Origin: Rhizophagus irregularis
Lineage: Eukaryota; Glomeromycota; Glomeromycetes; Glomerales; Glomeraceae
Assembly: GCF_026210795.1 (NCBI RefSeq)
Contig: NC_089429.1
Coordinates: 2,480,001 to 2,544,000, forward strand
Direction of reading: 5' to 3'
Length of the DNA stretch: 64,000 bases
A program made the position numbers and the translations under genes. Each line of letters begins with the position of its first letter. Position 1 is the first letter of the stretch. Positions 45,695 through 57,136 of this stretch are shown one piece after another. Under the pieces are notes generated by a model. That model did no database searches. It had not been told where the DNA came from and worked only from the letters and a program-made list of their open reading frames with translations.

Positions 45695-47837
45695 ATAAAC
45701 GTATTTTATTGACTTTATTAGTAATTATAACGCATCATAATACATAATAAATTTTAAAACAAAAATACATTGAAATTTAACAACATAAAGCTATTAAATC
45801 TCTTCATATCAAAGCCAAGGAATTAGTTAACCAAGGCATGATTTTACATAACCAAAGATATTATAATACTACGAGTAAAATTATGTATTGACTAAATTAC
45901 TAATTATTCTGTTCCCTAATCTATTTCTATCTGATTTTCCTAAACTAAATACGTCGTTTTTCACATTTTCTTCTAAATCTATTTTTGTAAGTTTTTTAAT
46001 TTTTTTCTTGTTTTTTCGGTTTTCTATATTTTCTAAAATACTTTCCTCTATCATTTCATCTAATTCCTCTTCCCGCTTCTTCCTTTTTAGATCTTAAAAA
46101 ATTACAATTAAATATATGGGTAGTAAGATGTGATGAAACGGTTGAAATTGAAAAACAAATGGGTATTTTTAAAGATAGTTATCAAAGATTTCTCTCAAGA
46201 TATTTTTCTCCGCGCTATTTGTACATATATTTATCCAATTATCGTTAATAATACCTCTAGTCACTTCTCGCAACAAGTTTTCTGTCGTCATCAATTTTGA
46301 TCTTGTTGATGCTATGTCAAATAAGTTTCTTTCAAATTCTTTGACAAGGTTCTCGTCTTTATCCGTTACCATTACACTAGAAATCACCTCCGATACAGAT
46401 TCCTTAAATAATACGTATTCTGAATTATTAACGTCATTCTTCGTACAAATCCAAATATGATCCCATGTTTCATCTTCGATCATACAACGAGGACATTTTA
46501 TGCTCTTAATACCCCACACTTTTCTATTCCATAATATTTCATATGTCGGTAAAATCTTAAAAAAATTTTTAACTCTAAAGGTTCTAATCGAAGCATCAAC
46601 TCTACTTGTTATATTTCTGGGTGTTGATATTTCATTGTTAATAAGCCTAAATGATTTTTTCCAATCAATAGTCACATTTGCTCCGTTACTATTAATAAAG
46701 CAATCTTTTACGTAGTCTAATAATATCACATCTATTCGGTTGATATTATTACTTATTTTTTTGAACCAGTGCCTATATGCTCCTTCTATAGGTTTATTAT
46801 TCCATCTTAAAACATATTCATCAATAAGAATATTATTAATTTTCAACACCACCTCCGGAATACTAGTTTTACCTTTTATCAATTCACGTTTAAGTGCTGG
46901 TAATTTAAACTCCTGCGTCGCTACTTGTATATGTTCCATCTCATTAACTACTTTTAATTTTATATTCTTTAATTCTAATATTTCGTTAACGCAAATTAAA
47001 TATATGTAATTAGGATCATCCAAATCTCTCCTTATACTTCCCACTTTACTATACTTATACAACCACGCTACTATACCTAAATCTGTTTGTAAATCTATTA
47101 TAATATTACATGGTAAAATTATTATAGCTACAATCAATGCAATAATATAAATTTTGCGCTCATATCTAATATTTTTAACTCTTCCTTCAACACAAAATTT
47201 CTCAATATTACTTTTTTTTGGAAAAATTTCTATGGCAAAAAAACCATCTAAACTAACATCTGAACCTTTTTGTATTACACCACCTATTTGCAATATGATT
47301 TCTTTATCAATAAAATTTCGTAAATTAACCGTTATAAAGTTATTTAATATATTATATATCCCTTCCTTTTCTATCATATAATCTAGCCACCTTCGTGAGT
47401 TGTGTACCATTTCATCAATATCACTATCTATCGCCATTTCATCTATATTTTCACTCTTTAAATTACTTAAATTGTCTTCAATAACGATGTCGTTCCTTTT
47501 AATGATATTTTCTAAAGTCATATACGGTTTAATATATCTTTCGCCACCCTCTGCCTCTTTTTCCCATCTACTCTTTATCATTACCGCTACTTCTTTTTCA
47601 ATATAAATCAAGCATTTAACACTTGCGCTTCTTCTTCTACTAATATTTCTTGCACAGCCTTTACAATCAATCAAAAATGGTGAATTAGTATTCTCATTAC
47701 TATTCTGCAAACTACTACACTCTACCATATGTCGACCTATTTCATCATAATTTTTGTGTTTTGCCTTTTTACTTCTAATACTATATAATGTTTCACTATT
47801 TTTATTCCACGTAATAATTTCTTTGTTACTTTCTTTA
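45659..47837 (-). mobile_element. 5'-truncated LINE copy with poly(A) tail and target duplication
   Basis: A non-LTR retrotransposon on the minus strand. Its 3' poly(A) appears as a run of about 34 T at 45660-45693. A 13-bp target duplication, AAAAATCG(T/C)GAAT with one difference, is at 45647-45659 and about 47838-47850. The copy contains only the C-terminal part of ORF2 (46169-47728), so reverse transcription stopped early, as usual for LINEs. Long tail, clean duplication and an unbroken frame suggest a recent insertion. Confidence 0.78.
46169..47728 (-). CDS. LINE ORF2 C-terminal part: RNase H-like domain and zinc knuckle (519 aa)
   Basis: An intact frame; in-frame codons continue upstream of the ATG to the truncation point. 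The segment DVSLDGFFAIEI ... ERKIYIIALIVAIIILP ... IIIDLQTDLGIVAWLYKY matches the order of a LINE-type RNase H (first Asp, helix, Asp strand). The usual Glu of the AEIxAI helix reads Lys here (RKIYIIAL), so catalysis is doubtful. A C-terminal CPRCMIEDETWDHIWICTKN zinc motif is typical of Rhizophagus LINE ends. The endonuclease and reverse transcriptase are missing because of 5' truncation. It is part of a mobile element and probably not a host gene. Confidence 0.72.
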   Translation of the reverse strand: MVECSSLQNSNENTNSPFLIDCKGCARNISRRRSASVKCLIYIEKEVAVMIKSRWEKEAEGGERYIKPYMTLENIIKRNDIVIEDNLSNLKSENIDEMAIDSDIDEMVHNSRRWLDYMIEKEGIYNILNNFITVNLRNFIDKEIILQIGGVIQKGSDVSLDGFFAIEIFPKKSNIEKFCVEGRVKNIRYERKIYIIALIVAIIILPCNIIIDLQTDLGIVAWLYKYSKVGSIRRDLDDPNYIYLICVNEILELKNIKLKVVNEMEHIQVATQEFKLPALKRELIKGKTSIPEVVLKINNILIDEYVLRWNNKPIEGAYRHWFKKISNNINRIDVILLDYVKDCFINSNGANVTIDWKKSFRLINNEISTPRNITSRVDASIRTFRVKNFFKILPTYEILWNRKVWGIKSIKCPRCMIEDETWDHIWICTKNDVNNSEYVLFKESVSEVISSVMVTDKDENLVKEFERNLFDIASTRSKLMTTENLLREVTRGIINDNWINICTNSAEKNILREIFDNYL

Positions 47838-47941
47838 AAAAATCGCGAATATTATCATTTAGGGATTAGCATGTATTCAATTTCGAGATATGTTACAGAT
47901 GATAAGCAGAAGATCGATTATCTGTTATATTGAAATCTGTG

Positions 47942-48155
47942 TCAAGGTTGACGGCGCATATGCTGTGCCACAGTCCACAGATCTATCAACTTTTTAATTT
48001 GTTTATTGTTTACCGTTTGCGATAATTTTAAAATAGTCGTTTTTTTTCTAAGATGTGAAGAGATATTTATCAGTGCAACACGATAATCTAATTGGATGTG
48101 TGACGCGATCAGGAGCTGTGGCGCAGTGCATGCGCCGTCAACCTGACAGATTTCA
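47942..48155. repeat. Inverted pair of short tRNA-like/SINE-like repeats
   Basis: The right arm (about 48107-48155) reads GAGCTGTGGCGCAGTGCATG then CGCCGTCAACCTGAC. The left arm (about 47942-47980), read as complement, gives CTGTGGCACAGCATATGCGC followed by CGTCAACCTTGAC. Each continues with AGATTTCA. The TGGCGCAGTGCATGCGC part resembles a tRNA D-arm with A box (TGGCNNAGT...GC), but no good B box follows. Two copies face each other within 215 bp between the two LINE copies. This could be a tRNA-derived SINE pair or the arms of an older element. Confidence 0.5.
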
Positions 48156-48359
48156 GACATGCATTATAGAGGAGGATATAAATAAAAGCTTAAATAAAGC
48201 CAGTAATGATAGCATATTTAATAGCAAAATCATCCCATTAATTTCTTTGAATGTTACATTAAACGAACAAATGATTTGGATTACAAAAGTGGATAAGAAG
48301 AATAGAATGAAAAAGACGCAGTAACACGTGTGTTAGGTGAAGTACAGGAGATTAGGAGA

Positions 48360-50216
48360 ATTGAATACAAATTTGATAACAAATATAGAGCTTTCATCAA
48401 GGTCACGTTAATTGTAATTAAATAGGACATTTTGCAAAATTATGTCGAAATAGACCATCGGGAGGAAATAATTTTAGAAGTTTCAAAAGATATGATTACT
48501 CAGATCAAAAAAGAGGAAATCAACGTTATTATGATAGAGAATACGGAGAAGATAAAGGAAATTCTAGAGAAGATCGAGGAAAACAAGGTCCAAATGTTAA
48601 ATTTTTTCGAGGCGAAAGAAGTCAGAATCAACGAAATGAACAAAACAACAATGGATTATCAAAGTAGAGACCGATATGAACATGATAGATGTAACAATGG
48701 GAGGCGAGGGTTTAATAACTTTAAAGTTATTCAATTGATAAAAAACATAAATAATAGGAAGGAAGAAGAGAAAGGAGACGAGGGGAAAGTAGGAGGAGTC
48801 AAGAAAAAGAGGAAACAATTAGATACAAACGATAATAATAATAATCTAGAAAGAAACAATAGTAGTAACAACAATAAAAAATTAAAAAAAAGAAAAAAAG
48901 GAAAAGGTAAAGAATAAAAATATTAACATAAATAAAATAGCGACATATAACGTTCAGGGTTTAGGTAAAGAGATAAAGAAATGATTATTAAAAGAAGGAA
49001 AATAGGATTTAATTGGTTAAGCGAATCAAAATTAAAAAAAAGAGCCAGCGAAATTTTATTTTTCAGATTTTAAAGATTATCAAGCGTTCAATTCGTGCAA
49101 TGATAAAGCTAAAGAAGGAGTTACGATTTTAGTTAATAGGAAACATTTAGCAAATCATGTGACTAATATCGAATATATAGATGTTATAATTAAAATTGAT
49201 CTTATGTTAAGAAAAATGTTAGATGTATGGAAAGCAGAATAGAATAATTAATTGGTTAGTTAAAAATAAATTTGTTGATCCAGCTTTTATCAAATACGGA
49301 GAAATAACAGATGATATGATTACATGGAAATCTGGAGGAAATCAAGGTCGAATAGATTAAATATGGGTTAATAGCGACATAGAAGATATAATTGAAGACT
49401 ATTTGGATCATAATTTTGGATATAATGTAGAATTTGATTATAAATTAATAAAAGTATATTTACTAGATCAAACAGATCAAGCATTTACTTGGAGCGGTTA
49501 TCAAAAAACGAAAGGAGGAGAGGTAAATGATAGAAAGAAAGTAGTAGAAAAATGGGAGGAATTTGAAAATATCATAACAGAGGAATGGATTAATAGACTA
49601 GAAATGGATTACAGTAACGTGGAATAAGTATGGTCGAATATAAAGGAAATATTTAAAGAAGGAGAGAAAATCTTGCCTAAAAAGGAAATTAAGAAAATGG
49701 CCGGATTAGGAGGTTGTCTAAAGCAGGCAAATCACGTGACTTCGAAAAAAATTGTTTCATAAAATAAAACTTTTTACCATATATTCAACCATTCTAAACA
49801 CACATTCTAAATGCATTTTTGCCTGCTCTGCAAGTTTACTTAGAGCGCAGAGTAGGGTTTTGAATGCTGTTTTTGATTTATTTGACTTTTTCAATTTCGT
49901 TATCCATTTTTAGATATGATCGGCAAAGTTTCGTTCATTCATATGTAAAGTCGAAAACAATATTCATAATCCACTTTTTTTCCTTAAGTAAACTTGCAAA
50001 GCAGATAAAAATACGCTTATATTATGATTTTAAAGTTTATATTAATCTTTCTTTATAAAAAATTAATCTAATTAAAATTACACCGAATCACGTGATTTGC
50101 CCCCGCTTTAGACGACCTCCGGATTAGGAAATAAAAATTCGATAATGAAAAATAAAGAAATAAAAATTTTACAAGCGGTGCATAATAAACTCACAAATAT
50201 AATAAAAGATTTTTAA
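48360..50216 (+). mobile_element. Decayed LINE (ORF1 zinc knuckle and ORF2 endonuclease), split by a MITE
   Basis: ORF1 remnant: a CCHC-like NC..IGHFAKLCRN knuckle (48412-48450) followed by a basic, Asn/Gly/Arg-rich tail (RGERSQNQRNEQNNNG) and a Lys-rich end to 48916. ORF2 remnant: the APE-type endonuclease starts IATYNVQGLG at 48938, then AESKL-like and FYFSDFKDYQAFNSCNDKAK with GVTILVNRK, later MITWKSGGNQGRID-IWVNSD (49320-49376) and FTWSGYQKTK. Stops and frame shifts show decay. At 49710 the reading KKMAGLG is cut by a 408-bp MITE and resumes at 50119 as GLGNKNSIMKNKEIKILQAV with HNKLTNIIKDF. Opposite strand to the young LINE at 45659-47837. Confidence 0.72.
49711..50118. mobile_element. 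MULE-like MITE inserted in the LINE, 10-bp target duplication
   Basis: Terminal inverted repeats of about 29-31 bp: AGGTTGTCTAAAGCAGGCAA at 49711 and, as complement, AGGTCGTCTAAAGCGGGGGC from 50118. Both continue to AAATCACGTGA. The decamer CCGGATTAGG is duplicated at 49701-49710 and 50119-50128. A 9-11 bp duplication points to Mutator-like transposase. Removing the element and one duplication restores the LINE frame (MAGLGNKNS), which proves the order of insertion. Confidence 0.88.
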
Positions 50217-50249
50217 TGAATGATATAATTTGCAGGCTGGGTGGGTGTT

Positions 50250-50503
50250 ATTGCTTTAATAGTGTTATTTTGAAGTAATTAAAATCCTGTCGATAAATTG
50301 TACATTGCATACATTTTTTTAAAAAAAAGACATTTTTATTTATTAGAATATATTTCCTATTAAATACTTTAATCTTACTAAATCTTATTAATTCCGGCCA
50401 TTTAAAATGTCAGTTTATAATTTTTGCTAGAGTTAAAAAATACTGATTGAAAAAAATTTATAAATATGTTAACAAATATTAATTTGATGTTAACTATGAA
50501 TAA
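50250..50503. repeat. Dispersed repeat, copy 2 (copy 1 at 36658-36965)
   Basis: Same order of segments as copy 1: TTAATAGTGTTATTTTG, TACATTGCATA, TTCCGGCCATTTAAAATG, TTGCTAGAGTTAAAAAATAC and TTAACAAATATTAATTTGAT. It lies just after the end of the decayed LINE. No gene inside. Confidence 0.7.
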
Positions 50504-50813
50504 CTTTTAAATTTTTTATCAAAAAAATTGAAGTGAAAAATTAAAAAATCAAAATTTTGCTGAAAAACAGCATTTTTGATGACCTTAGATAAATCTCTTC
50601 TTCTTGTAAATTTACATATAAAGTAACTTTTGAATATGTGTAGTTAATTATTTAATTTAATATTAATCTTATAAAATTTTAAAAAAAATTGGAATGGTGA
50701 AAATTACCAGTAGTGACAATCATCATTCGACATTTTCAAATATATAATCATCAAATATTTTAAATACTATCTATCATCATTATAACAAATGTTGGTACAT
50801 AATAACATAATAT

Positions 50814-52334
50814 TCATATTTTAAAATCCATATTTACTACATTTACAAAAGATACACATTTAAGATTTTTAATTACTCCATTATTTTTATATTTATTAAT
50901 CAATTTTTTATATTTTTTTTCTCCTAAAATACAATCAAGTGTAAGTATGGAAAGTGCAGGTCGGCCTCTCCATTTTTCTAAAAATTCTTCCAAGGTTTCC
51001 AAAGAAAATTTAACATGACAAATAAATCTGATTTCTCTTAAGCTAGTTGGTGCTGATCTAATTAATATTTTTAATAACTCTTTTCCATTTTCTAAAAGTT
51101 GTTTTTCTTCAGGTCTTGCATCACTTTGTACATATATAACCAATAATAATGACTTCAAATTTTGACAAATTTTTAATAATTTTTCAAATTCATTAAAATG
51201 CTGTTTTAATGGTGGAAATATAAGAGTCAAATATTCAATTGAAAGACATCTTTCATAAACTTTACGAATAAAAATGAGGGAATTATCATAAAAATTCCTT
51301 ACATGGCGATCAATCATATAGATAGGCCTTAACCAAATTTTCTTTAGATGCCCTCCGCTATTTTCAATTATAATATAAGCTGCTTTTAATTCGTAATAAT
51401 CTATTTCAAAGATCTCAAGATCACGATAAACTAACATTTTTAATCGTTCTTCACTGAAATCACTGAAATCTTCACTGAAATAATAAAAACTAACACTCAA
51501 TATTTTTAGTTTATAAAATTTCGGGAGTATTTCGTGCTTTGTGGGACTCCTGTATTTGAAGTCTAATTTTAAGTGGTTGATAGTATCTACCTTATTTCCT
51601 ATTGCAAGAACAATCTCCTCGTAAGGATCTCTGCCTGGTCTAGAATTATGTAAATTAAGATCATCTTTCCATTCAAAATACTTTAAATTTTTCTGAACTC
51701 TAATTAATTTAGCAATCCCATGATGATTATCTGAGTATACACCAAAATTATCAATGATGAGTCTCTGTATATATTGACATAGCCATGCCAAACCATAAAA
51801 ATATGAAGAAGCTATTGATGTGTCGCATTTTAATTCACAAAGTGATTCAAAACGAAGCTTAGCCTCTGGAAAATAAAATATTTGATGTTTAATTGTACCT
51901 ATTGTACTCATGTTCAAATACTTTAATTCTTGGAATTTTTTCATAAAGAGGCCATAAAATTCTTGTTGTAAAATAAAATTATCATAAGCTAAAGATGATC
52001 CAATAGAAGCTATAATGTTTATAGTATGAACATCAATGCTTCTACAAAAAGATAAATAATCAAACAAAAGTAGTTTGCATGAAACTGTCGGTAATTGAAT
52101 TCCTTGTCTCGTTAGAGATTCTTTAATATCATCAGACAGATAAGAAACAATAATTGTAAACAAATAATTTTTATTATAATAATTAATATCATAGCACCAA
52201 GGATTCCTCCATAAAATTGGAATTACAGTTTCACACCAAAGTCTATTGACCATTAGACATGAAAAAAGAGATATCGAATCATCTTGTAATTCTTCAAATA
52301 TTAAGAAAAGAATATCTTTATTGAGTTTTGACAT
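50814..52334 (-). CDS. F-box protein with C-terminal LRR-like region (506 aa)
   Basis: An intact single-exon frame. The F-box is at the very N-terminus (about residues 3-45): LNKDILFLIFEELQ...LFSCLMVNRLWCETVIPILWRNPW. The remaining 450 residues contain irregular Leu-rich strands (IGNKVDTINHLKLDFKYRSP, RSAPTSLREIRFICHVKFS, GRPALSILTLD) as in Rhizophagus F-box proteins. It differs clearly from the F-box paralogues at 17862 and 52738, so it belongs to another branch of the expansion. The expected role is a substrate adaptor of an SCF ubiquitin ligase; the substrate is unknown. Confidence 0.87.
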   Translation of the reverse strand: MSKLNKDILFLIFEELQDDSISLFSCLMVNRLWCETVIPILWRNPWCYDINYYNKNYLFTIIVSYLSDDIKESLTRQGIQLPTVSCKLLLFDYLSFCRSIDVHTINIIASIGSSLAYDNFILQQEFYGLFMKKFQELKYLNMSTIGTIKHQIFYFPEAKLRFESLCELKCDTSIASSYFYGLAWLCQYIQRLIIDNFGVYSDNHHGIAKLIRVQKNLKYFEWKDDLNLHNSRPGRDPYEEIVLAIGNKVDTINHLKLDFKYRSPTKHEILPKFYKLKILSVSFYYFSEDFSDFSEERLKMLVYRDLEIFEIDYYELKAAYIIIENSGGHLKKIWLRPIYMIDRHVRNFYDNSLIFIRKVYERCLSIEYLTLIFPPLKQHFNEFEKLLKICQNLKSLLLVIYVQSDARPEEKQLLENGKELLKILIRSAPTSLREIRFICHVKFSLETLEEFLEKWRGRPALSILTLDCILGEKKYKKLINKYKNNGVIKNLKCVSFVNVVNMDFKI

Positions 52335-52737
52335 TTTTATCCAAAAATAATTGAAATTTTTTTTAAGAAGGTAACTTTAGATAACTTTAGATATTTTTTA
52401 CAAAATGGTTTAAACATTTTTTTTTTTTAAAAAAAAAAGGAAAATAAATACCGGAATCAAATTCCGATGGACAAATTAAATTTGTTCTGTGCGACCATAA
52501 TGATGATCAAATGATGTTTCACATGACAGACCAAACATTACGCCTCTTACAATATGATTTATTAATATAAATTTTTTAATTTGTTCCTTTTTTTTATTAA
52601 TAATAAAGTTATATTACAATAAAAGCGTTCAAGAAAGAAAAAAAAATATTTTTATCGATATAAACCAATATTTATAATAAAAACTATTTCAAACACAGTC
52701 AATATCTATAGATTTCTCGGTGACTGCAAGTTCATAA

Positions 52738-54300
52738 TTAATATAATCCGTTTATAAAATTATAATCATTAATACATAAACCACGATAATTTTTAACTTG
52801 AATACCATAAAATTTAAATTCTTCTACTTCATCTTTTGATTCAAACAGATTATTCATGTCATTATTATAGTAAAATTCATCTATAGCTAAATATTTGACC
52901 CTTTTTTCTTTCATAATGTATTTCTTAATACAAGGTAAAATATCTTCACTTCGATTCATCAGATTTCTGATTAATAATTTCTTAATAAAAATATTTTGTG
53001 AATTTTTTAAAAATATTTCCAAATCATTTATATTTAATTTAAGTTCTAATCTTAAATATTTTAATTTATTAGGAAGTATTTGACCTAAATTTTGTAATAT
53101 AATTGAATCAATTTTATGATTAAGTCAATAGAAAATAATAGAAAGATAATTAAGATTTTGTTGAACATTTTTAATTAAATTAAGTACTGAATAAATATTT
53201 TGATTATTAAATCTAGATATTCCAAATATTTCTAAAAATTTGATCTTAACACAATAAATTTTAACTAATTTAAATAATTTTCTCTTATGTTTATTATTTC
53301 TTGATAATCCAAATCCAATATTTTCTAAGTAATTACCAGTCTTTTGTAATAATAATTTAAATGTTTCAATTTGTAATGTAGAATAATTATCTATAAATAA
53401 AGATTTTAATTTAAATGGTTTAGTTAAATTAATAATTTGTTGAATAAAAGTAGAATTTAAAGGATAACAATTAATAATATGAATAGATTCTAAAACATTT
53501 TGTTGTTCAAATGCTTCATTAAAATTAATTTTTAAACTCTCTAAATTAATTTCATGAAATATAATTGTTTTTAAAGTATTTAAACAATTAAAAATATTTA
53601 AATTTTTTAAATATTTTTTATAATTAAAACAAATTTTTTTGAGATTTTGTTGTGAATTAATCAGTTTGGATATACTTTCTTCAATAAATGATGATGATAA
53701 ATTATTATCACAATAATCACCTAAATAAATATTTAAGTTTTTAATATTGCAAACGAAATTTGGTTTTTGTAGGATTAATTGAAGGGTAGAATTAAAACAA
53801 TCACTACCTATATACTTAAAAGTACAGAAAATTTCGAAATCAAAAGTATATAAATTAACTTCATTTTCAATAAATATTTTGATTAATGATAAGAAAATAA
53901 ATCCAAAATTATTGTCAAAGTTTGAAACCATTTTATTTGTAGACCATGTTTCAATAGAATTTCTATTACATACTTCATATGTATTTAAATGTTGAATAAA
54001 ATTTGGATAATTAAATAATGTATTCATTGAAGGAAATAATAATTCTGTAATAATTCCATATTCATTTAATTTTGTTTTGTCATCTTCATTTAATTTAGAA
54101 AAATAAATTTCAATGAAGTGATAATTTTTGGGATATTTCTTTGAAAATGGATTTTCCCATAATAATGGAATTGTTATACGACACCATAATCTATTAACTA
54201 AAATACATGAATGTAATGTTGAAAAGTCATTTCGAAAATATTGTAAAATTTCATTTGTTAATTCAGGAAGATCTCCTGAAAATATTTTTGAACATGTCAT
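52738..54300 (-). pseudogene. F-box/LRR-like gene with one in-frame TGA
   Basis: The start MTCSKIFSGDLPELTNEILQ at 54300 corresponds to the start of the intact paralogue at 17862-19502. The frame is open for 391 codons to a TGA at 53125-53127 (...LNYLSIIFY-stop) and continues in the same frame to 52738 (LNHKIDSIILQNLGQILPNK ... ending NDYNFINGLY). The downstream part matches the paralogue's end (IILKNLGQILPHKLEYL, FLKNFQNTFVKKLLIRN). Apart from this single stop the gene is full length (about 520 residues against 546). A 16-codon upstream extension to 54348 exists but is absent in the paralogue, so 54300 is preferred. It is a recent pseudogene, an allele, or a sequencing error at one base. Confidence 0.8.
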
Positions 54301-54348
54301 ATTGAAAAGAGGAAAAAGGGGGAGAGTGTTACGTTTTAAAATTTTCAA

Positions 54349-57128
54349 ACAAAATTATATAATTTTTCTTCGGAGTTAGTTATTCCGATATAGATCAAGC
54401 TGTTGTAAATCAAACAACTTTGTCCACCACAAAATTTTTTCACTACCACGTGATCTATATTTTTGGCCTATCAGTATCAGAATTATATGATCTACTCAGC
54501 TTTTTATTCTGCTTCGTTTTTTTCTTTAAACTTCAGTTACTCCTCAAAAGTTAACTATCAGTTGAGAAAAAAATATAATGTTCTTATCATAATAATAATT
54601 TTATTTTTTAAAACAAAGAAAATATTGTATAATAGTTTATCTGTATTTCCATATTTGTTTTGGCGGAAAATTCTGTAAGTAATTATTTGTACAGTATATC
54701 TAATATGCTAATACGTTACATATTTTATACTCAGGAACGTTATTTTTTTATATTTTTAAACTGATAGGTTATAATGAATTCAAACACTCTTGTAGCTAAC
54801 AACAACAGTATTGCCCCTAGTATATATTAAATTATTTAAATTACAAGCTAAGAAACTTAGTGTTTAAATAATTACAAATAACTGAAAATATTCTATATTG
54901 CTTGTTTCAATATATTTTTTTTGTCGCATTATACATGTTAAAAATAATTAATCCTATGCTGGGCGTAGATTATATTTGCGAATTTGTACTGTACACATAA
55001 AACACGCGCACTTCTTAAAAATTCAAACTTTTACATTCATTTATTATGTTTTTGATTGTAAAGCAATACATGAGAAAGAGCCGACCGGCCAAGTAAAAAT
55101 GAATAAAACTAATGAACGGTAACCGTTGGTAAGTCTGGAGCGAAAAGAAAATTATTAGCCTAAACACGGATAAATTTAATAACACGGGTAAATTTAAACA
55201 CGGATAAATTTAATTAAACATGGATAAATTTAATTGAATACTATAACAATCATCACAGGAAGGCTATTTACAAACCCAACACAGATTTTCTGACTTGTTT
55301 CTAGTAAAAAGACTTCAAGTTCAGAGTATACAGTGTGTTAAAGAGTCTGGAATAAAATCCATATAATTAAAAAAAAAATCGGTTAAAACTTAAAATAGTT
55401 GAATTGTGTAACATGAAACGCCTGATTTATTTATTACATCATGCCTAGTGGATTATTAAGTGTAGGGCGCAGTATTATATTTAGATACTAGAAATTTTTG
55501 GTTTGATTATAAAATGAACGTCCAGGCATATGACATTAAACTATACCATATTGTCCGATTTATTGGATTACAGTTCTTGTAATCATAATTTTATTTTATT
55601 TTTTTATTTATTTGTTTATTTCAGAAAGAGTAACAGGGTATGTAATAATGTAAATCATGTAAACCACAGGTACAAAGGAATTGTAGATCAGATAATACGG
55701 AATTGCGTAGAATTGCGTAATGAACTAATGATGATCATTGGGCAATGACATGACATCAGAATTTAGGAATTTAAGAATTTAAGAATTAGGATTTACAATG
55801 AGATTTTTATATTGGATTTAGAAGTAGAAAAGTGAAGATAATGAAAAAAGAAATTAATTATAATTGAACGGAATAAGATTAATCTAATTTATCCAAAAGG
55901 AGTAATATTGGATATAGAACTACACGGGAACTCAGAATTTATAAAAAGAGTGGATTTTGGAATTAAGATAAGGCGTAGTATTTGAAAAGTATATGGGGAA
56001 ATAATCGATAAATATTAGTAAGTGTGAAAACTATGAATATTTTAATAATGATTTTGTTGTTTGGGTATAATCTTGTTAATGAATTTCCGTGAGATGAAAT
56101 ACAAAGTTTAAGGATATTTAGGATTTTTGGAATTATATTGATGAATTATATGAAAGATATAATATGTGAAATATGGATACATAGGGGAAATTATCGAAGT
56201 TCGAAACTGTAAATTATGAATAATGGAAATTTATTAATGATAAAGGGTTTTGGGATTAAGAAATATTAATTTTTATTAGATTATTTTAGTTTATTCTATA
56301 TTTATTTAGAACCAAGCGTGAACTCGGGATAATTTTAGATATTTTGTATAATTTGTTATTATGAATAAAGACAACAATGTTCAATGACGTGCGTAAACAT
56401 GGGCGCGTCATTACACCAATAAAAGACTCAATTTTTTAACAAATTTTTATTTGATTTTTTTCTATTGATTTTTTCTATCGAAAAAAAATAATAATTTTGA
56501 TATTTTTTATAATCATATATTTTTTCAGAAAACTATGCACTCTTTAGAAATTAGAATTATGAGGCTTGATGGCTTGTAGATAGATGTTTTACAATTTATT
56601 CGTAATAAACAAATATTTTTTTTTTTGTTATTCTAAAATATTGATTTTTTTGTGTTTACCCAATAAAATTGCTCTAAAATTATGCCACATGATGAACTAA
56701 AGTTAATTATGAAATTTTAACATTAAAAAATATTAATAGGAAAATGCATTGATTTTATCCAAATACCGTAGTATTTATTTGTTTATTTGTTATGTAAATT
56801 GATACAAAATTTTAATTTCCCGATGTATGATCAGATGATACAAATTTTTGTTCTTAAAAACAAAACCCATGTGGTTGGGTCAAATTAACGTAAATTTTTA
56901 TGAGAACTGATGTTTTATTTTACATTTTGGGAAAAAAATTGAGAAAAATGAATTTAAAACTTTGAACTTTATTTTTCAATTATATAGGAACGAAAGGTTG
57001 AGTTATTTTAACAAGTTAGTCAAATTAATATTTTTTTGTTATACTATTTTGGATTATGTTCATTGTAATAAAAAAATTTTTTTAATAACAGGTAATAAAT
57101 TACATTATTTTTTTATATAAACGTGGTA
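54349..57128. other. Gene-free region of about 2.8 kb
   Basis: No supported gene. CACGTG at 54447. Tandem short repeats of ACACGGATAAATTTAAT at 55163-55235. A purine-rich stretch at 55750-56340 without a frame. Confidence 0.5.
55163..55235. repeat. Short tandem repeat, unit ACACGGATAAATTTAAT
   Basis: About four diverged copies (ACACGGATAAATTTAATA, ACACGGGTAAATTTAA, ACACGGATAAATTTAATT, ACATGGATAAATTTAATT) in direct order. Confidence 0.75.
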
Positions 57129-57136
57129 TTATGCAC

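Noticed and set aside
46500-47606. Several plus-strand frames with hydrophobic residues
   Set aside because: All lie antisense to the LINE ORF2 frame.
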